64,000 bases of DNA from Caenorhabditis remanei. Lineage: Eukaryota > Nematoda > Chromadorea > Rhabditida > Rhabditidae. The notes under the pieces were generated by a model, which made no database searches, was not told the origin of the DNA, and saw only the letters and a list, made by a program, of their open reading frames with translations. The DNA lies in the NCBI RefSeq assembly GCF_010183535.1, contig NC_071331.1, positions 18,414,001 to 18,478,000 on the forward strand. Reading direction: 5' to 3'. Positions 59,801-64,000 of this stretch are shown here, piece by piece (positions within the stretch are counted from its first letter, which is position 1; every line of letters begins with the position of its first letter). The position numbers and the translations under genes were made by a program.

Positions 59801-60622
59801 ACTCACTCTTTCTGACACTTCGATAAACATTCTTCGACTGAAACCGAGAATGTCTTGATAATAAAAGAGGCATTCAGCAGAGATTTCCCCGAAAACTTTT
59901 CGAAAGCAAAACTTCTCTTCGGACATTTACCTGCAAAAAACGAAATCTCATAAATGTCTGTTAATTATACTCACTCTCTAAACATGTTTTCGTTCCGGCG
60001 GTCAAAGGACCAGACGTCGTTGGAGAATTAGATGGAGAAGACGGAGATGTTGAATGAATGAGATGGCAATTGGACACTCCGTTCTTTTCGGCAGCATTCG
60101 AGAAAGTGAAATGAGTGCAGTTTTCGATCTGTATGAGTAAAAGTATATATTGGTTGGTATTAGTACGGAAATTCTAGAACAGTGAAGTGACATTTCAGAT
60201 TTCAGATCTGTGTCCAAGTACTGATAAATTGAAACAGGAAAATTTTTGCCGTTGTTCGAAAGAATGTAAAAGTTGCTTTACTGGAGTAAGCACTTTTCAG
60301 AGATACTATTATCTTTTTTTACTATTCCTGAGATTCTGAACAAATTTTCTAAATTATTTAATAAATAAGTCAGACAAACCAAATAATTTAACAAAACAAT
60401 TAATTCTAAAATAATTGAAACACCAATTTATCTTTCTCAATAACTCACCGATGAACAATACCGAGTGCATTGAGACAAACTATCCACTGATTTCTTCAAA
60501 ACCAGGGAACCTGAGGAGTTGATGGATCGAGAATTCTCGATGATGAAATTGACTTCACATGGGATTACTGTAGGTAGAACAAAGAGAGAGGTGACTGAGA
60601 AAATGAGTAGGATATGTTTCAT
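56870..60622 (-). CDS. PAN/Apple and ZP-domain transmembrane protein (NOAH/LET-653 type architecture)
   Basis: Twelve minus-strand exons: 60449-60622, 59975-60128, 59807-59930, 59444-59586, 59160-59307, 58942-59072, 58831-58891, 58666-58777, 58061-58147, 57619-57935, 57485-57575, 56870-57451; 707 residues, all phases consistent. A signal peptide covers about residues 1-22 (MKHILLIFSVTSLFVLPTVI). Three PAN-like modules follow (about 24-100, 108-195, 197-290), with paired motifs such as SQCTRYC / SNCHLI, EECLSKCQKD / SLCQLS and EECEQMC / LDCHLM. A ZP domain spans about 290-540 (IMCEENYQGEFDF, SLKVLGLDSNEADTVHIGDF, DEDGCVLRRDI, TCTVGCMPKC). A basic cleavage site RMVRR lies at 565-569, a membrane span near 653-676, and a short Tyr/Pro-rich tail ends it. 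Such proteins are furin-cleaved, polymerise in apical matrix and help shape epidermis and cuticle. The leader has an acceptor TTGCAG eight bases before the ATG. The exact ortholog is not assigned. Confidence 0.88.
58472..58627. repeat. GC-core TIR element (best-preserved copy)
   Basis: CAGACTTGCAAAATGTCGGG at the left and CGGCCCGTTGCAAGTCTG at the right form clear inverted ends. The interior has CCGGGCCGACCGGGCCGGGC. 156 bp, in an intron of the PAN-ZP gene. Confidence 0.7.
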
Positions 60623-62603
60623 GGCATCACCTGCAAGAAATGTACTGTTGAAACAGTAAGAAAATCTGGTAAGAATACGGTTTGTAAACGAGAAAAGAAA
60701 AACAGAAATAGGATATTCCGTGGAAAAAACTTGTAATGTGTTTGCCGTCGGGATTCTAGAGATATGTGTCTAGAAACGGAAACATACAAGTTTTTTCTGT
60801 CTAAAAGTTTTGGAATTGAACATTTGAATTTTCTAACATTGAGTTTAATCCAGAAATTTGAAAATTTCGAGTATAAATATATTCCAAAAGTTTTTAAGTC
60901 ATCCAAAACCTTTCTTACGTCCACTCCGACCCAGAAACCACTTTTCATCACAGCATGGTGCCAAACTAAAGCATCAAAGGTTAACTGGGTATTAAAGAAT
61001 ATATAATTCCTCCGTCTTGGTCTACATCTCAGAATTCACAAACTAAACTAAAAATATTGCATGAAACTCTTGAGTTATTTCCGAACGAGAAGAAGCTGTC
61101 AGCAATAAATAAGAGAACAGAGAAACGGAAGGACGGGGAAGAAACGGAACTACCCATCTCTCTCTTCTAAAAGTTTAAAGTTGCATTCATTTCGGCAGGT
61201 TAATTAATGAACACTCCGTCGGAAGATTCATCCGGAGAAGAAAGGGGGAGAGAAGAAGTCGTTTTAAACATGTTATGAGACAAAATGGCATGAATTATTG
61301 GAGTTGGTTGAGTAGATGAAGGGAGGTGGTGAAAAGTTTAAGGACTTAGTTTTGGGATTTGGATTTTCTGAATGAACGATGTATCAATCTACATATTAAA
61401 ACATTTTTGAAGCCTGTGTTATAATAATAAAGCGCGTTTTTTTAATGTTGAAGGAAAGATGGAACAAGAGCCGGAAACGAATGAATAGAAGTAAAACAAT
61501 CAGGTGGGATCTTGTTACAGTACACTTTGAAACTAACAAGCTTCAAGGTCGTGGGATTTTGATTAACTTTGATTAATTTCGAATCTGAAATTACAAAATA
61601 CTTCGATTTCGCGAAATCTCGGCTTCTGAAATTCAGGATTGAAAGTCATGGTGCCTTGAATCTTAGTTTTTTTTTAATGTTGCATGTATGATCTCAGTAA
61701 TTTGGTGTCATCGACGAAACGAAGCGAGAAAAGATAGATGTAAAGTAAATAGTTCGAAACAGTGAAATATAACAAAAAGTTCAAAATCTTTTCAGTTTCA
61801 AGAATGGGTTATGAAATGTCAGTAATGCTGATATCTGCTTCACACTAAAGTCGAAATTCATCAAAGTTGGCTATTTTCAGATAAAGACCCAATATTCTGT
61901 AGGATATATCCTCTCCAAAAGATATGAAGCAAGATCTTTTGTGATTCATTGCCAATGACTATCCATCAAATAAAAAAACCAACAAAAAAAAAGAGAAGGG
62001 AAAATCCGTGTTCGCCGATAGTTACCCGTTGGTCATTTGTCATCTGGTTTACGGACGTGTTTTGAAAACGGACAGACAGAGAGAGATGGGAATGGCTACC
62101 GAACAGTAGACACATATATCGTTTTGGCGGTAAGCAAACATGCCCGGACACTCCTGTGAATGACCAGTCAGAAGCGAAAAGAAGAAGAAGAATACTGGAG
62201 AAGACGAAGAGAAATAGACAAAATCAAAAGGGCACAGGTGGAAGAGAATCGAAAGTGACGGTTACAGGAAGTAGGTGAAAGTTGTTCCGAGAAGAAGAAG
62301 GAGAAGGAGAAGCTTCTCCTCTTTTTCTTCTTCTTCTTCTTCTTTGACTTGCATTTGGGTCAAATCTCAATTTCCAGCTGGGAATATGTCAAGTTGAATT
62401 AAGGTTGGAAGCGACGGAGAATTACTTACTGAAAACTGATACCTTGACGGAAATTTCTGAAATCTTTGAAACAGTAACTATTTTTCTGGAAAACTTTCCC
62501 ACCACTTATTGGAAAAAATACACGGAAATCGCGAAAAGTGGAAGCAATTGGTGGAACTTAACTGAAAAGTTCAAACGGTGATTGTTTCAGAACCCAAAAC
62601 TTC
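60623..62603. other. Promoter side of the PAN-ZP gene
   Basis: No gene supported. It includes an AAG/CTT simple-sequence hairpin at about 62291-62345 (GAGAAGGAGAAGCTTCTCC with flanking GAA and CTT runs). Predicted short frames are low-complexity. Confidence 0.45.
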
Positions 62604-62608
62604 AAAAA
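62604..62608 (-). terminator. Pol III terminator of the tRNA gene
   Basis: A run of five T on the minus strand starting six bases past the tRNA 3' end. Confidence 0.6.
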
Positions 62609-62613
62609 CAATT

Positions 62614-62685
62614 CTCCCCGGCCGGGAATTGAACCCGGGTCTCGCATGTGACAGACGCGGATACTCACCACTATACTACCGAGGA
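62614..62685 (-). tRNA. tRNA-Asp (anticodon GTC)
   Basis: 72 nt on the minus strand. The acceptor stem TCCTCGG pairs with CCGGGGA, and the discriminator is G. The D arm contains TAGTATAGTGGTGAGTA, the anticodon arm is CGCGT-CTGTCAC-ATGCG with anticodon GTC, and the T arm contains GGTTCAATTCC. All stems pair, allowing G-T pairs. There is no intron. It reads aspartate GAC/GAT codons. A plus-strand open frame across this region is spurious. Confidence 0.95.
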
Positions 62686-64000
62686 CACGAGAGAACAAGA
62701 CAGCTCGCTGCCAATAATAAATTGGAGAATGGCGAAAAGAAGAGAACAGAGAAAAAGATAAAGGGGGTGTCTCAGCTGAACAAGCACATTTATTTGCAGG
62801 TTGGTGTATATTAAGAGGATGAAACAGAGGAATATTATGATTTTCAGGTGTAGATTTACGGTGTGGGTTTACGGCGTGGAATACTGTAGATCTCAGGAAA
62901 ACTTCCAAAGATCTGATCTCCCAATTGAATGAAACAATAAAATAAATATCCTCATTTTCACTAGTGAATATCCTCTCTACAAAAAACACATTATTGTTTT
63001 TCCATTCACTCCTTGAGATTTCATTTGTCTCGGTCTCTCTGATTTGAGTACTCTCTCGTCGAGAAACCAATTGGCGGATTTATGAAACAATAAAGAAAAG
63101 ATGCGCGGAGTGAAAAAAAACAATTCGGGAAGGAGATATTTAGAAAGTGACGAGCTGAAGATTAGAGAAATCGATTATCCGGGGCGGAACCAGAGAGATG
63201 GTTCCGGGATACGCTTCATCGGATCATACGGAATGGGGTGAGGAAAGTTCAAAGGGATAGTTTGTTGTTGCAACGTAAATCTACATGAGATTACGTAAAT
63301 TGCGGTCCATTGGCCCAGATCCTCAATCCGGGATGCCGAAAAGCTCAACTGGCTCCAAGCTCCGCCCACTCTGTGGTTATACATAATGGACCATCAATTT
63401 CAAATCAAAACTTCTCCTCTCATGCCACGAAGAATGAAATTGAATGAAATTGAATGATGACAACGACTGAATAAACAAAAGAAACGGATTGAAGTGAAAA
63501 CATTATAATGTCCATCGAGTATAACAACTACTATTGACCAGAGGGAACAATTACCACAAAGCTCCGTCAGTTAATTGATCTACCCGACTGGCACCAACAC
63601 CGAAAGAGGAGGCAGGAAACAAGGTTGATGTGTTTGGAGAGTACTGAATTGAGTGAGTTAATGGAAAGTTTATTGGAGGAAAAGATGGGAAAGGAGGAGA
63701 GGCAGGTGTGCTCTTTTCGTTTCACTTTTCACGTTGTTGGGGGAAGAAAAAGAGTATAAAGGGAAACTGAATGTTTTTGCTGGATTTGATTTATAGAAAA
63801 ATTCAAAATTGGTCCGAAAAGTACATTTTCATTTCAAACTGGAAAAATCCAGGCATTTTTTAAAGTCAGATAGTTTGTTGAAACAGTATTTCATTTTTGG
63901 AACTCAGAAATCGTAGAAGGTTTCAATCTAGTCTTGAAACGATTAAAAATATAAATTTTTCACTAAATTTGAGTGTTGATTGGGCTGAATTCTATTGCTC
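62686..64000. other. Right-hand intergenic region
   Basis: No supportable gene to the window edge. It contains purine-rich patches and a TATA-like AGTATAAAGG at about 63752-63761 that could belong to a gene beyond the edge. Confidence 0.4.

Noticed and set aside
62558..63070. Minus-strand 170-codon frame across the tRNA region
   Set aside because: It reads straight through the tRNA-Asp gene and low-complexity flanks, with no splice or family support.

Overview
This window is animal DNA from a nematode, almost certainly a Caenorhabditis species. The evidence is AT-rich intergenic DNA, introns often of 45-60 bp with TTTTCAG acceptors, start codons sitting just behind TTTTCAG (the usual trans-splice acceptor), a cuticle collagen, serpentine chemoreceptors of the nematode-only Srt family, and ZP-domain cuticlin-type genes. 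The species cannot be named from the sequence alone. All exon structures below were assembled by hand from splice signals, reading phase and, where possible, comparison of paralogs.

Layout. 1-9.4 kb is gene-dense: the 3' end of an unknown gene, a cuticle collagen, an Srt receptor (+), a glutathione S-transferase (+), a second Srt receptor (-) convergent with the GST, and a six-exon orphan gene (-). 10.4-11.7 kb holds a small predicted gene whose third intron carries a 562-bp foldback element. 15.7-35.6 kb is dominated by a Kv2/Shab-type potassium channel gene with two alternative N-termini. Its upstream region and long introns contain two decayed mariner-like transposons, a 2.5-kb foldback transposon with 8-bp target duplications, and several MITEs. 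35.6-44 kb is mostly non-coding.

44-60.6 kb is a block of extracellular-matrix-type genes: a transmembrane ZP-domain gene (+) with a Skp1-related gene nested in its last intron (-), then a giant gene (+) encoding about 2809 residues of which 78 units are a near-perfect 34-residue repeat (102 bp each, no frame break), then a PAN-PAN-PAN-ZP-transmembrane gene (-). A tRNA-Asp(GTC) lies at 62.6 kb (-).

Functional reading. The collagen and both ZP proteins are apical matrix or cuticle components. The Srt receptors are chemosensory. The K+ channel acts in neurons or muscle, with alternative N-termini that could set inactivation. The giant repeat protein is the most unusual object: it has no signal peptide, and its repeat spacing recalls MAP6/SAXO microtubule-binding motifs, though that link is inference only. 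The repeat array shows higher-order copies that record recent unequal exchange.
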